Shown: positions 40,325 through 50,465 of the stretch, one piece after another
Position numbering within the stretch: position 1 is the first letter of the stretch
Layout: every line of letters begins with the position of its first letter
Assembly (NCBI GenBank): GCA_016882195.1
Contig: VGLU01000001.1
Coordinates: forward strand, 38,001-102,000
DNA: 64,000 nucleotides
Reading direction: 5' to 3'
DNA from: Thermoproteota archaeon
GTDB taxonomy: Archaea > Thermoproteota > Methanomethylicia > Methanomethylicales > Methanomethylicaceae
Notes under the pieces: generated by a model
The model's input: only the letters and a program-made list of their open reading frames with translations
What the model was told of the DNA's origin: nothing
Databases searched by the model: none
Made by a program: the position numbers and the translations under genes

Positions 40325-40864
40325 ATGGCAACCGCCCTCCTCATAATCGACATGCTCAACGACTTCGTCTCCGGCAGGATGAAGTGCGAGGGAGCCAAGG
40401 TCATACTCCCAAACATCCGCCTCCTCCTAGATCACGCTAGGAGAAAGCGCATGCCGGTAGTCCACGTCTGCGACTCCCACTACCCGGGCGTGGATGCCGA
40501 GCTGAAGCTTTGGGGTCCACATGCCATCGTGGGCACAAAGGGTGCAGAGGTCATCGAGGAGCTCAAACCTATCAAGGGCGAGTACGTTATCAGAAAGAGG
40601 AGGTACAGCGGATTCTTCGAGACGGACCTCGACCTTTTACTGCGCGAACTAAAGGTAAACAGATTGATTCTCACCGGCATTGACACCTCCATCTGCGTGA
40701 GGCATACCGCGGCGGACGCCTTCTTCAGGGGCTACTCCATAACGGTTCCTAGAGACGCCGTAGCCACGTGGGATCCGGCGGACAACGAGCCGACGATAAA
40801 GTACCTCAAGGAGATATACGGGGCAGAGACGCTAACCACAGAAGAGCTGGCATCCAAGCTTTGA
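40325..40864 (+). CDS. Isochorismatase-family cysteine hydrolase
   Basis: ALLIIDMLNDFVSG, KRRYSGFFETDLD, LTGIDTSICVRHTAADAFFRGYSITVPRDA. Confidence 0.9.
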   Translation: MATALLIIDMLNDFVSGRMKCEGAKVILPNIRLLLDHARRKRMPVVHVCDSHYPGVDAELKLWGPHAIVGTKGAEVIEELKPIKGEYVIRKRRYSGFFETDLDLLLRELKVNRLILTGIDTSICVRHTAADAFFRGYSITVPRDAVATWDPADNEPTIKYLKEIYGAETLTTEELASKL

Positions 40865-40951
40865 ATCAATATGCCACCTCCAAAAACTCTGGGTTTGAAA
40901 TCGATTGTCGACAATTCGATGAAAAAAGCGGGAAGATGAATAAAGGCCCGG

Positions 40952-41581
40952 TTACCGGTAGTCAGTTCTTCTCCCGGTGACAAGGTATATGGTCTCTTGG
41001 GATATGTAGCAGGCGTGGTCCGCCATCCTCTCAACGATCCTTGCCGTAATTCCGTTAAAGAGGATGCAGTTCCCGCTGGCCTTTTGGACCGCGTACTTCC
41101 TAAGGATCATCCTGTACCCTTCGTCGATGGACTCGTCGCTCTTTATTAGGTTCGTAGCCGCTTTCTGGTCCTTCTCAAAGTATGCCTTCAGGCTCTGGCG
41201 CACCATCTCCCGGGCGTTTTTCAACAGTTCGCAGACCTCCTTAACCTCGCAGTTCTTGACATTGACCTCCTCTAGAACCTCTGTAATGTTTCGTAGGTAA
41301 CGGCAGACCCTCGACAAATCGTAGGATACCTTCATAGCGACGGTAAGCGCCCTCAGATCGCTGGCGAACGGCTGGTGCCTTATCAGCGATCCCACGCACA
41401 TCTCCACGATCAGTTCCTCCCTTATCTGTGCTTCTCTGCATAGCTCTGTGGCTACAGGCTTCAAGCCGCTGCTCCTGTTCTTCAGGGCGTCTTGGACCTG
41501 CTCCCCAATGCTCTCTACGATCTCCTGCATCTCCATTATCTCGGCATTTATCTTGGTAAGGTATTCTGGTTCTTTCAGCAT
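40952..41581 (-). CDS. phoU: Phosphate uptake regulator PhoU
   Basis: Helical-bundle PhoU sequence downstream of pstB; VERMADHACYISQETIYLVTG. Confidence 0.88.
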   Translation of the reverse strand: MLKEPEYLTKINAEIMEMQEIVESIGEQVQDALKNRSSGLKPVATELCREAQIREELIVEMCVGSLIRHQPFASDLRALTVAMKVSYDLSRVCRYLRNITEVLEEVNVKNCEVKEVCELLKNAREMVRQSLKAYFEKDQKAATNLIKSDESIDEGYRMILRKYAVQKASGNCILFNGITARIVERMADHACYISQETIYLVTGRRTDYR

Positions 41582-42349
41582 CTATCCAAACCTCCCTGTG
41601 ATGTACCTCTCAGTTAGCGGGTTCTTAGGGTGTTCAAATATGTTCCTAGTTTCATCAAACTCTACAAGCTCGCCCAAATAGAAGAAGGCGGTCATGTCAG
41701 ATATCCTTGCCGCCTGGGACACGTTGTGCGTAATAATTACGACTGAGATCTCATTCTTGAGTTTCTTGACGAGTTCCTCCAGCTTGGCTGTCGATGCGGG
41801 ATCAAGGGCAGAGGTGGGCTCGTCCATAAGAATTACCTCGGGGTTCATCGCGAGAGCCCTGGCGATGCAAAGGCGCTGCTGCTGACCTCCGGACAAGCTC
41901 GCCCCGGACTTCTTGAGTTCGTCCTTGATCTCCTCCCAAAGCCCCACCGATTTGAGGCGCTCCTCCGCAATTTCTGCAAGCTCCTTCTTGCTGTGTGTGC
42001 CGACCAGTTTTAGCCCCGCCACCACATTATCTGCCACGGACATGTTGGGAAAGGGGTTGGGCTTCTGGAAGACCATGCCGATCTTCCGGCGCACGTCCAT
42101 AACGTCCATACCACCATAGACATCGACCCCGTCTAGGAGGGCCTTGCCGGAGGCCTTGGCGCCAGGAATAAGCTCGTGCATGCGATTTATGCACCTAACG
42201 AAGGTCGACTTGCCGCAGCCCGACGGCCCTATCACCGCAACCACCTCTTTGTCGGGTATCTTCACGTTGACGTTCTTCAAGGCGTGCTTCTCGCAGAACC
42301 AAGCGTTCAGGTTCTGGATGTCAAGCTTGGTGCTGTTGGACAACGTCAA
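41582..42349 (-). CDS. pstB: Phosphate ABC transporter ATPase
   Basis: GPSGCGKSTFVRCINRMHELIPGAK, LSGGQQQRLCIARALA, DEPTSALDP. Confidence 0.94.
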   Translation of the reverse strand: MTLSNSTKLDIQNLNAWFCEKHALKNVNVKIPDKEVVAVIGPSGCGKSTFVRCINRMHELIPGAKASGKALLDGVDVYGGMDVMDVRRKIGMVFQKPNPFPNMSVADNVVAGLKLVGTHSKKELAEIAEERLKSVGLWEEIKDELKKSGASLSGGQQQRLCIARALAMNPEVILMDEPTSALDPASTAKLEELVKKLKNEISVVIITHNVSQAARISDMTAFFYLGELVEFDETRNIFEHPKNPLTERYITGRFG

Positions 42350-43191
42350 ACACCCGCCTTGTACTTGGGTTTAGCGAAGCGCCTAACTATTACATTTATC
42401 GATACTACAATAATCACAAGAAGCAGTGACGCGCCCCACGCCTTGATCACCCAGTTCTGGAAGCCGCTCATGGCGTAGTTGTATATCAGGACCTGGAGGC
42501 TCGCCATGGGCTGGTCTATGCCGATGGGCCAGTAAAAGCTAAAGAGCGAGGTGAAGAGCAGTGGCGCAGTCTCGCCGCTTATCCTAGCAAACGCAAGTAA
42601 GCATCCCGTGAGGATACCGCCCTTGGCTATGCTAAAGACTATCTTCGTGGTGCGGACCCACTTTGGCACGCCCAAGGCGATGGCCGCCTCACGTATGTCG
42701 TTTGAGACTATCTTCATGGACTCCTCGGTGGCCTTGGCTATAAGGGGAATCATCATGAGCCCTAAGGCGAAGGCGGCGGCGATGGCGGTGTAGTGCCTGA
42801 CCGTGAGCACGATCAGCGAGTATGCAAATATCCCAAAGATTATGGACGGCACGCCGGATAGGGACTCGATCACGGTTCTCACTGCGGAGCCGAGCCTGCT
42901 CGTTCGGTCGTACTCTGAGAGGTACATGCCCGTCAGGATTCCCACAGGTATCCCGAACAGGGAGGCCATGGCGTTGATTATTAGTGTTCCTAGAATTGCA
43001 TTGCCAATGCCGCCACCCGACTCGCCGAAGGGCGCCGGGAGCGCCGTGAGGAATTCGAGGTTTATGGCAGATACCCCGTTGTAGACAACCTCACCTATGA
43101 TCCACAGGAGGGGAACGACCGCGAGCACGGTAAGCAGGAGGCATATGTACTTTATCAGGCGTTCCCTCCCCCTTCTGGACAATATGTCCAC
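42346..43191 (-). CDS. pstA: Phosphate ABC transporter permease PstA (GTG start)
   Basis: Binding-protein-dependent permease; EAAIALGVPKWVRTTKIVFSIAKGGILTG. Confidence 0.9.
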   Translation of the reverse strand: MDILSRRGRERLIKYICLLLTVLAVVPLLWIIGEVVYNGVSAINLEFLTALPAPFGESGGGIGNAILGTLIINAMASLFGIPVGILTGMYLSEYDRTSRLGSAVRTVIESLSGVPSIIFGIFAYSLIVLTVRHYTAIAAAFALGLMMIPLIAKATEESMKIVSNDIREAAIALGVPKWVRTTKIVFSIAKGGILTGCLLAFARISGETAPLLFTSLFSFYWPIGIDQPMASLQVLIYNYAMSGFQNWVIKAWGASLLLVIIVVSINVIVRRFAKPKYKAGV

Positions 43192-44138
43192 TAGTAGTAC
43201 CCCCTCTTGATCGTTCTGTTGATTATTAATCTGGCGACGGTGTTGATCAAGAGCGTGATTACCAGTAGTATAAGCGCCAGCTCTATAAGCGAGGCTATGT
43301 GCAGTGTGCTTGTCGCCTCGTAGAGCTCGCTGGCTATCTTGCTTGTGATTGTCGTCGCTGGCGCGAAAAGTGAGGATGTTTCGAAGGGCCAAAGGTAGCT
43401 GTTGCCAATGACCATGGTAACGGCCATGGTCTCGCCCAGCGCGCGCCCCAGCCCCAGAATTATGGCTGAGAAGATCCCGAGGCGGGCAAAGGGTATTCCC
43501 ACGTGCCGGACCGTCTCCCACTTCGTGGCGCCCAGCGATATGAGACCCTCCCTCAGTGAAGGGGGTGTGCCTCCGAGCAGCTCAATGCTCAGGGAGGAGA
43601 TGATGGGAATAACCATAATCGTGAGAATCATGGACGCCAGAAATATGCTGAGACCGTAAGCAGGTCCAGCGAAGATCGGGATGAAACCGATCGCTCCGAC
43701 TATGGGCTGCTGCACATAGATTTTGATAAGGGGGGAGATCACCCAGAGCCCCCAAATTCCATAAATTACGCTGGGGATTGCCGCCAGAAGATCAATGAAT
43801 AGTGAAAGAACGGATTTGATCCTTGAGGGGGCATACTCCGTAAAGTAGATCGCTACCCCCAAGCTAATTGGTATAGCGAAAAGCGTTGCGATGACGGCGG
43901 AGAATAGGGTTCCAGCAATGGCTGGGACCGCCCCGAATATTCCAGCCGCGGAGTTCCAGACCGTACCCGTTAAGGTGCTTAACCCGTTTATGGAAATAGA
44001 GGGAAACGACCTATCAATAAGCATGTAAAACAGCGTAATAAATAACAACACCACAAAGGCGGATACGCCTATAAGAAGGTACTTAAATACAGAGTCTTGG
44101 AGATTAAAAAACCGGGAGTTCCTGCGTGGCATAGACAA
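43191..44138 (-). CDS. pstC: Phosphate ABC transporter permease PstC
   Basis: Permease motif LREGLISLGATKWETVRHVGIPFARLGI. Confidence 0.9.
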   Translation of the reverse strand: MSMPRRNSRFFNLQDSVFKYLLIGVSAFVVLLFITLFYMLIDRSFPSISINGLSTLTGTVWNSAAGIFGAVPAIAGTLFSAVIATLFAIPISLGVAIYFTEYAPSRIKSVLSLFIDLLAAIPSVIYGIWGLWVISPLIKIYVQQPIVGAIGFIPIFAGPAYGLSIFLASMILTIMVIPIISSLSIELLGGTPPSLREGLISLGATKWETVRHVGIPFARLGIFSAIILGLGRALGETMAVTMVIGNSYLWPFETSSLFAPATTITSKIASELYEATSTLHIASLIELALILLVITLLINTVARLIINRTIKRGYY

Positions 44139-44153
44139 CTCTCAGATCCTACC

Positions 44154-45239
44154 TTAAATTAGGCTCATCCCTTGGTAAGTTATCTGGTGCAGGATACCTT
44201 CTCCCAATGTTACTATCTCAGCGGGCAGCTTCGGATACAGCAGTGCTTCGGAGTAGTTCTGACCGTCGTGTACGGCCCACCACAGGAAATTGACCACTGC
44301 GGTCGCCTTGGCCTGATCCATGTAGGACAGATCCTTGTACACCAGTACGTACGTGAAGGTTGAGATGGGATAGACGTTGTCTCCTGGCAGATTGGCTATC
44401 GATGCTCTCATGTCTTTAGCCAGCAACGGAGCGCCAGCCCTGGCCGCATTTCCAATCGTCTCTAGCGATGGCACAACGAACTGACCGTCGTGATTCTTTA
44501 CGGTGGCATATGGGATCGAGTTATTGTACGCATACCAGAACTCAAGGTATCCTATAGAGTACGGCGTCTGCAACAGTGTACTTGCAACACCGGCGTTTCC
44601 CGGGGCACCTATGCCCGCCGGCCAGTTCACTGTGGTGCCCTGGCCTAGCGTCCAAGTCGTGCTGGCAGTCCTAAGATAGCCTGTGAAGGCAAATGTGGTG
44701 CCGCTTGAGTCGGAGCGCCTCACTAAGACGATGTCCTGGTTTGGTAGGTTGAAGTCTGGGTTCATGGCAGTAATTGTAGGGTCGTTCCACTTCGTGATGT
44801 TGGCTTGGAAGATCTTTGCGATGGTGTCTGCGTCGAGCTTAAGTCCGCTCGCTACTCCTGGTACATTATAGGAAACTACAACACCGCCTGCGGTTTCTGG
44901 CAGATGAAGTACCGGACCAGAATAGTTTGCAATTTGTGCGTCGGTGAGGTAGGCGTCGGAACATGCAAAGTCGAAGGTCTTTGACTTTAGGTTATTCTGA
45001 CCTCCTCCGCTACCGATTGACTGGTAGGATATCTGGATGTTCGGGTGTAGCTTGTTGTACTCAGAGGTCCACTTTGTCATGAGCGGGTACGGGAACGAGG
45101 CGCCGCCGGCTGTGAGGGTGACTGGCTGTTCTGGCGGGGGCGTAAGGAAGTAATAGCCTATTGCGACGGCTGCGACAATTAGGATAATGATGCCAATTAT
45201 GAGAACCGTTGATACGCCTTTTCCATTAATCTTATGCAC
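44154..45239 (-). CDS. pstS: Phosphate-binding protein PstS
   Basis: LTAGGASFPYPLMTKWTSEYNKLHPNIQISYQSIGSGGGQ; VRRSDSSGTTFAFTGYL. Confidence 0.93.
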   Translation of the reverse strand: MHKINGKGVSTVLIIGIIILIVAAVAIGYYFLTPPPEQPVTLTAGGASFPYPLMTKWTSEYNKLHPNIQISYQSIGSGGGQNNLKSKTFDFACSDAYLTDAQIANYSGPVLHLPETAGGVVVSYNVPGVASGLKLDADTIAKIFQANITKWNDPTITAMNPDFNLPNQDIVLVRRSDSSGTTFAFTGYLRTASTTWTLGQGTTVNWPAGIGAPGNAGVASTLLQTPYSIGYLEFWYAYNNSIPYATVKNHDGQFVVPSLETIGNAARAGAPLLAKDMRASIANLPGDNVYPISTFTYVLVYKDLSYMDQAKATAVVNFLWWAVHDGQNYSEALLYPKLPAEIVTLGEGILHQITYQGMSLI

Positions 45240-45275
45240 GAAATCTCACCATTTCTGCTCAACGGTGAAAATAAA

Positions 45276-45325
45276 TATATACTATTCCTAAATAGTATAT
45301 ATACTATAAGAGGAGATATATACTA
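45276..45325. promoter_or_regulatory. TATATACTA motif cluster between pstS and the AbrB-PhoU regulator
   Basis: TATATACTA at 45276-45284, 45298-45306, 45317-45325; inverted copy TAGTATATA at 45293-45301; perfect 14-bp palindrome TAGTATATATACTA at 45293-45306. Confidence 0.65.
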
Positions 45326-45351
45326 GAAAGTAGAAACTTCGGGGGAAAATC

Positions 45352-46365
45352 ATGGGAATCAGGAGGGTTCAGAAGGTCGGGAGGTCGACTTACACGGTCT
45401 CTCTGCCACACGATTGGGTCGAGGCAAAAAAGCTGACGCCGAAGACTGAGGTCGATATTCGGGCTTTGCCAGACGGGAGCCTCAGAGTCTCAACGCTCGA
45501 GTCGATGAAGGGCGAGACGAGGACGAGGGAGATCGTGATAGGATCCAAGGAGTCGGACGCGGGGTTCCTGATAAGGAGGGCGCTGGCGGCGTACATATCG
45601 AACTTTGACGTCATAAAGCTCGACCTCTCGGGTGTGAACTTGGAGGCTGGCGGGAGGGAGAGGATAAGGAGGATGATAAAGAACAAGATGGCCGGCGGGG
45701 AGATAATCGAGGAGTCCGTTAACCAGTTAACTGTCCAGATACTGCTGAGGCCCTACGAGTTCCCGCTGGACAAACTGCTCCTAAGGATGGCGACGATGAC
45801 GCATGACATGATGACAGACATAGGCAAGGCCGTCGACAAGAAGGACAAGAACATCCTCAAGGACGTTATGGACAGGGACGAGGACGTGGACAAGTTGTAC
45901 TTCATGGGGAGTAGGTGGCTCACTGGTATGATAAGCGACCAGAGCGCGCTTCAGGACTTCGGCCTCAAGGAGGCAAAGAACTGCCTAGAATACAGGCTCG
46001 TATTCAGGCATATCGAGAGGGTGGCGGACCATGTGAACAGGATAGCCAGCAAATTCTTCGAGGTGATAGACGAGATAGACGAAGGTCTGAGCGGGGCGCT
46101 GGCAGGAGCCTTGAAAGGGTCCGGAGGCGTCTTTATCAGGGCTGTCAACTGCCTTCAGAGTGGCAGCCTGCAGGAGGCAAACAAGGCGATACATGATGCC
46201 AGAAAGGTGATAAGCACTGCGGAGGAGCTGATGGACAGGGTCGTGAACAGTAAGCTTCCGGCCCGATTGGTAGGACCGATGATTATCGTAATTGACAGCA
46301 TAAAGAGAATCGCCGAATACGGGATTGGGATCTCTGAGATCGCATTTAACCTACACTCTCAATGA
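45352..46365 (+). CDS. AbrB-PhoU fusion transcriptional regulator
   Basis: MGIRRVQKVGRSTYTVSLPHDWVEAKKLTPKTEVDIRALPDGSL (AbrB) followed by PhoU helical repeats. Confidence 0.88.
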   Translation: MGIRRVQKVGRSTYTVSLPHDWVEAKKLTPKTEVDIRALPDGSLRVSTLESMKGETRTREIVIGSKESDAGFLIRRALAAYISNFDVIKLDLSGVNLEAGGRERIRRMIKNKMAGGEIIEESVNQLTVQILLRPYEFPLDKLLLRMATMTHDMMTDIGKAVDKKDKNILKDVMDRDEDVDKLYFMGSRWLTGMISDQSALQDFGLKEAKNCLEYRLVFRHIERVADHVNRIASKFFEVIDEIDEGLSGALAGALKGSGGVFIRAVNCLQSGSLQEANKAIHDARKVISTAEELMDRVVNSKLPARLVGPMIIVIDSIKRIAEYGIGISEIAFNLHSQ

Positions 46366-46418
46366 GGTTGTGCTGATAACTGAAAATAGTGATAAACAAA
46401 AAGGGAAGCTGAAGTAGC

Positions 46419-47045
46419 TCAAATGGACTTGACCACCGTTTCCAGCCCCTTCTTTCTCCGCCTTGGAGTAGGCATCTGCTTTGGGTATCCAAATGCGAGT
46501 ACAGCGGCAAGCCTCATCTCATCCTTCTTGGCATCAAAGAACTCATAGAACTCCTTTTCAATGAGCAACGGGACGCCGAACCAACACCCGCTTATCCCCA
46601 GGCCCCACGCCGCAAGCAGCATGTTTTCAATCGCTGCGGCCGCGCTCTGCTGACCCCATAGCTCCTCGACATCGCTCTTTGTGTAAAACCTCTGCCTCAG
46701 GTCAACGAATACGGCGACGTAAAATGGGGCCCTGTACCGACCCTTCTCCACGCTCTTCATCCAGTTATCCATCTGTTCCTTCGACAGAGGCGTCTTGAGC
46801 ATCTCTGTATAGTAAGCCTTCTGGGCTTCTACGAGTAGCCGCAGGAGTTTTTCCCGTTTCTCGGCAGATTCAACGCAGAGAAATAGCCACTGTTCGTTCC
46901 CTCCTGCGGTTGGTGCTCTGATGCCGGCCTGCAGGATCCTTTGTTTCTCTTCATCGCCCAGAGGAGTATCCTTGAACTCCCTCACCATAGCCCTTGTGTT
47001 GATCGCCTCAAAAAGTTCTGCCATAGGCTCCACCAGATGTACCAA
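46419..47045 (-). CDS. Nitroreductase-family protein
   Basis: AINTRAMVREFKDTPLGDEEKQRILQAGIRAPTAGGNEQWLFL ... AWGLGISGCWFGVPLL. Confidence 0.88.
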   Translation of the reverse strand: MVHLVEPMAELFEAINTRAMVREFKDTPLGDEEKQRILQAGIRAPTAGGNEQWLFLCVESAEKREKLLRLLVEAQKAYYTEMLKTPLSKEQMDNWMKSVEKGRYRAPFYVAVFVDLRQRFYTKSDVEELWGQQSAAAAIENMLLAAWGLGISGCWFGVPLLIEKEFYEFFDAKKDEMRLAAVLAFGYPKQMPTPRRRKKGLETVVKSI

Positions 47046-47315
47046 TATTAGGGTTGTTATATTATTAGAGATTACGTTTGGTCTTTGTTAAAACAATTCT
47101 TTCGTGATCCCCTCTGATGCAGTTTTCGTAGATAGTATAATTTACCTAGAGTGGTAAATCATCAAACTAAATGGAATCTGCTAAAAGATGCATAATGACA
47201 TTCTAAGCAGAGCCCCCTTCTATAAGCGCAGGGACCGCGGTCTGGCTTGGACCTACATCATCGTGGTGAAATCCTCGCAAATCCCTTTTTTAAACTCCGA
47301 ACCCATCCGAATGCT

Positions 47316-47445
47316 GTGATGTCCTCTCCACGACATAGCTAAAGCCGGGAGCTTCCCGCTTCAATGCGCAGGCTTGCCATCCCCCTTAAGGATGGCAGAG
47401 GCCCTTGCTCCATGGGCGTTTTTTCTTCACCCCCGTCCGGGGGCA
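47316..47445. mobile_element. IS200/IS605-end-like structured remnant
   Basis: GTGATGTCCTCTCCACG followed by hairpins CGGGA-GCT-TCCCG (47346-47358), GCCATCC/GGATGGC (47376-47396), CCCCC/GGGGG (47430-47443); no intact transposase. Confidence 0.4.
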
Positions 47446-47537
47446 TCGGGGTCGTTTTGATGATACTGATAGGGACAATATCTCTCCAGTCGAAGCATTT
47501 AATGGTAAAGGTGCCCCTTCTTACATGTCCTGTTTTT

Positions 47538-48839
47538 TTAAATCAATACAAGTAAAGCATATGCTATAAAAAAGTTAATTGCCAATGTTATTAGTGTAAA
47601 TTTGATGGTGACTGAGTGGAATGCTTTTGAAGTTACTTTGACGCCTGCCTTCTCAAGGAGTGTCCAACAAACATACAGCGCGGGAGCAGCCACGATTGTG
47701 GCATTGCTCGCCAGCGTAGAAGATATCGCAACAGTCCAGAAGTACGGATAGACATTGAAACCAGGTATTGTCGTGAGATCACCCAGCATCTTATACATTA
47801 TTAAACAATACGCATCATGTTCAACTATGGTAGACAAAGACGCAGAGATCAAGTAGAGCACTGGTACGCCCACTATAAGGTTTGATAAGAATGGGAATAT
47901 GGCGTCTGCAAACATTTTTATAAGCCCGACTTTTTCAAGACTTCCAACCAAAATGAATAGGAAGGCGTAAAAGAATACAGCGCGCCACTCGACTTCGCCC
48001 AAAATTTGTTGGAAAGTCGGGCCATTTAATCCGCCTTTTTTATTCAATATTTCAACGCAAAGTATTAATGCAATAGCCCCTGAGAAAGTTATCGAACCTA
48101 ATGGAACTCCAAGATTTTGCCTAAAGATCATTAGTATTATCGTCCCTACGAAAAACACAAGGGCTATTTTTAGAAGTCGCGGGTTCCGCCCCGCAATTCC
48201 GTTACCAATGAGAGCCTTTAGATCGATATGCTGGCTTTCGCATTTATAGAACCTAGTAGTGTACAGATAGATAACTATCAGGAAAGTTATTATGAGAATG
48301 GGAAAGGCAGAGGGTTTTCCTCTGAAAACTATAAAGTCCATAAATTCAAAATGAGCAATTGAATGTAAAAACTGAGGAGTTATATCACCCAATAACAAAG
48401 CGGTGCCCATGAGATTTGCTGCGAGCCCGGTTAATATTGTGGGCACAAACGGATCTTGTTTCAAAGTTTTGCAGATAGTGATCATGATAGGGCAGAATAG
48501 TAGGACCACAAGTACGTTATCAACAAACATCGTGACCATGCCAGCGAAAAAAATCAGGGCAAAAACTAATGCCCTAAAGGACTTTACCCTCTTTATTAAT
48601 ACGGAAATGAGTCCTTCAGGCCTACTGGCTTTTATCAAATATATGCTTATTATCCATAGCCCTATGAGTATCGCGAGGATATTCCAGTCAACAAACTGAA
48701 AAGCTTCAACAGGAGATATTATACCTATTATTATCATAACAATAACGCCAAAACCACCTATAATGCTCGGCTCAATTGGGCTCCAAATCATCAGGACTAT
48801 CGTTACAAGAAATATTGCAAGCGTAATCCATTCTAGCAT
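47538..48839 (-). CDS. SLC13/ArsB/NhaD-type ion permease
   Basis: About 11 TM segments; VTMFVDNVLVVLLFCPIMITICKTL, TGLAANLMGTALLLGDITPQ; AT-rich. Confidence 0.8.
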   Translation of the reverse strand: MLEWITLAIFLVTIVLMIWSPIEPSIIGGFGVIVMIIIGIISPVEAFQFVDWNILAILIGLWIISIYLIKASRPEGLISVLIKRVKSFRALVFALIFFAGMVTMFVDNVLVVLLFCPIMITICKTLKQDPFVPTILTGLAANLMGTALLLGDITPQFLHSIAHFEFMDFIVFRGKPSAFPILIITFLIVIYLYTTRFYKCESQHIDLKALIGNGIAGRNPRLLKIALVFFVGTIILMIFRQNLGVPLGSITFSGAIALILCVEILNKKGGLNGPTFQQILGEVEWRAVFFYAFLFILVGSLEKVGLIKMFADAIFPFLSNLIVGVPVLYLISASLSTIVEHDAYCLIMYKMLGDLTTIPGFNVYPYFWTVAISSTLASNATIVAAPALYVCWTLLEKAGVKVTSKAFHSVTIKFTLITLAINFFIAYALLVLI

Positions 48840-49234
48840 TTCGCGTCACTCAGAGCTGATTACCAACTGTATTGATTTTTTTCAGTAGTTCGTATATTTA
48901 TGCTTAACTATTTTTGAGTTTATAATAAAAATAGTTAATAAATATAAGAAAATTATTCAAACTTATTTGTTTCATTGCACTAGGATGTAATCATGCCTTC
49001 CTAGAGAAATAAAACCATTTTCTAGAATCCAATCAGCTCTTTTTTACGTCAAAGAAAAGAAGGCTGTTTTTATTGGCCCCCCGTTCAGGTAGAGCGGCTC
49101 AGACGAAATCATCAGAAATAATGAGAACTGACAATTTAAGCATCGCTATTGAGAAATACTGGAAGGGGTTCAATTGGTTCTTAAATTGTATAGAATGAAG
49201 TTGGTCCGTTTCCCATCCTTTTATTCGGTTGCAA

Positions 49235-50407
49235 TTAAGCCGAGCGGCACATGAAACTCTCGACCCTGTTCATGGCCACCTCCAGATTCTTCATTGATGT
49301 CGCGTAGCAGAGCCTGAGGTGGTGCACGCCGTACCTGCCGAACGCCGAGCCCGGGACGACGACCACCTTCTCCTCGACGAGCAGCTTCTCCGAGAACGCG
49401 CTATCGTCCTTCCCGTCTATCCGGGGGAAGATGTAGAACGCGCCTTGGGGCTTCGCCACGGTAAATGCCTTTATTTTTTTCAGCTTCCTGTAGATGTAGT
49501 CCCTTCTCGACTCGTACTCTGACCTCATCCTCTCCGTGGCCTCTCTGCTCCTAGGGTCCTGTAACGCCTTTGCCGCAGCGTACTGACCAAAGGATACCGG
49601 GCAGGTCGCGAGGAACATCTGGAACTTCGTCATCCTTGCCACCGTCGCTTCGTCCGCCACGGCGTAGCCGAGCCTCCAACCGGTCATGGCATAGGTCTTG
49701 GAGAAGCTGTTGACTATTATGGTTCTGTCGGACATTCCGTTCAGCGAGGCTATGCTGACGTGCTTCGCACCGTCGTAGACAAGCTTCTCATAGACCTCGT
49801 CGGTGATCACCTTCAGGTCGTTCTCCACGGCGACCTCGGCTATCGCCCCCAAGTCTTTTTTGGTGAGGACGGCGCCGGTCGGGTTGTTGGGTGAATTTAT
49901 AATTATGCAACGGGTCTTCTTGGTAACTGCCTTTCGAAGGTCCTCCGCATCGACCCTGAACCCGTTCTCGAGGCGGGTTTCAACCTCCACCGCCCTCCCA
50001 CCCACCAGCGTGACGGCCGCTCCGTACGTCACGAAGTATGGCGAAGGTAGAAGGACCTCGTCGCCGGGGTTCAGGAAAGTTGATAAAACGAGAAGGAAGG
50101 CCTGGTTCCCGCCTATCGTCACTATGATGTTTTTGTCGGGGTCTGCCTCTATGCCGTTCTCCTTCTTCAGCTTGACGGCGATGGCGTCCCTAAGCATCTT
50201 GAGACCATTATTCGGGGTGTAGTGGGTCATTCCCTTGTCCAGTCCCTCCTTGGCGTACTCCTTTATGTGCTGGGGAGTGTCGAAGTCAGGCTCCCCGATG
50301 CCGAGGGAGACCACGTCCTTGTACCTCCCGGCAAGCTCGAAGAGCCGCCTGATCCCCGACTCCGGAATTCTGTCAAGCCTATCGGGTATAGCCATTAAGA
50401 CCACCAA
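49235..50407 (-). CDS. Class I/II PLP aminotransferase
   Basis: SLGIGEPDFDTPQHIKEYAKEGL, NSPNNPTGAVL, SFSKTYAMTGWRLGY. Confidence 0.92.
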   Translation of the reverse strand: MVVLMAIPDRLDRIPESGIRRLFELAGRYKDVVSLGIGEPDFDTPQHIKEYAKEGLDKGMTHYTPNNGLKMLRDAIAVKLKKENGIEADPDKNIIVTIGGNQAFLLVLSTFLNPGDEVLLPSPYFVTYGAAVTLVGGRAVEVETRLENGFRVDAEDLRKAVTKKTRCIIINSPNNPTGAVLTKKDLGAIAEVAVENDLKVITDEVYEKLVYDGAKHVSIASLNGMSDRTIIVNSFSKTYAMTGWRLGYAVADEATVARMTKFQMFLATCPVSFGQYAAAKALQDPRSREATERMRSEYESRRDYIYRKLKKIKAFTVAKPQGAFYIFPRIDGKDDSAFSEKLLVEEKVVVVPGSAFGRYGVHHLRLCYATSMKNLEVAMNRVESFMCRSA

Positions 50408-50465
50408 AACCAGAGAAATGTTGATGGAAGAAGCTTAAAAAAGATTCCCCGTATCCACAGCGGGC

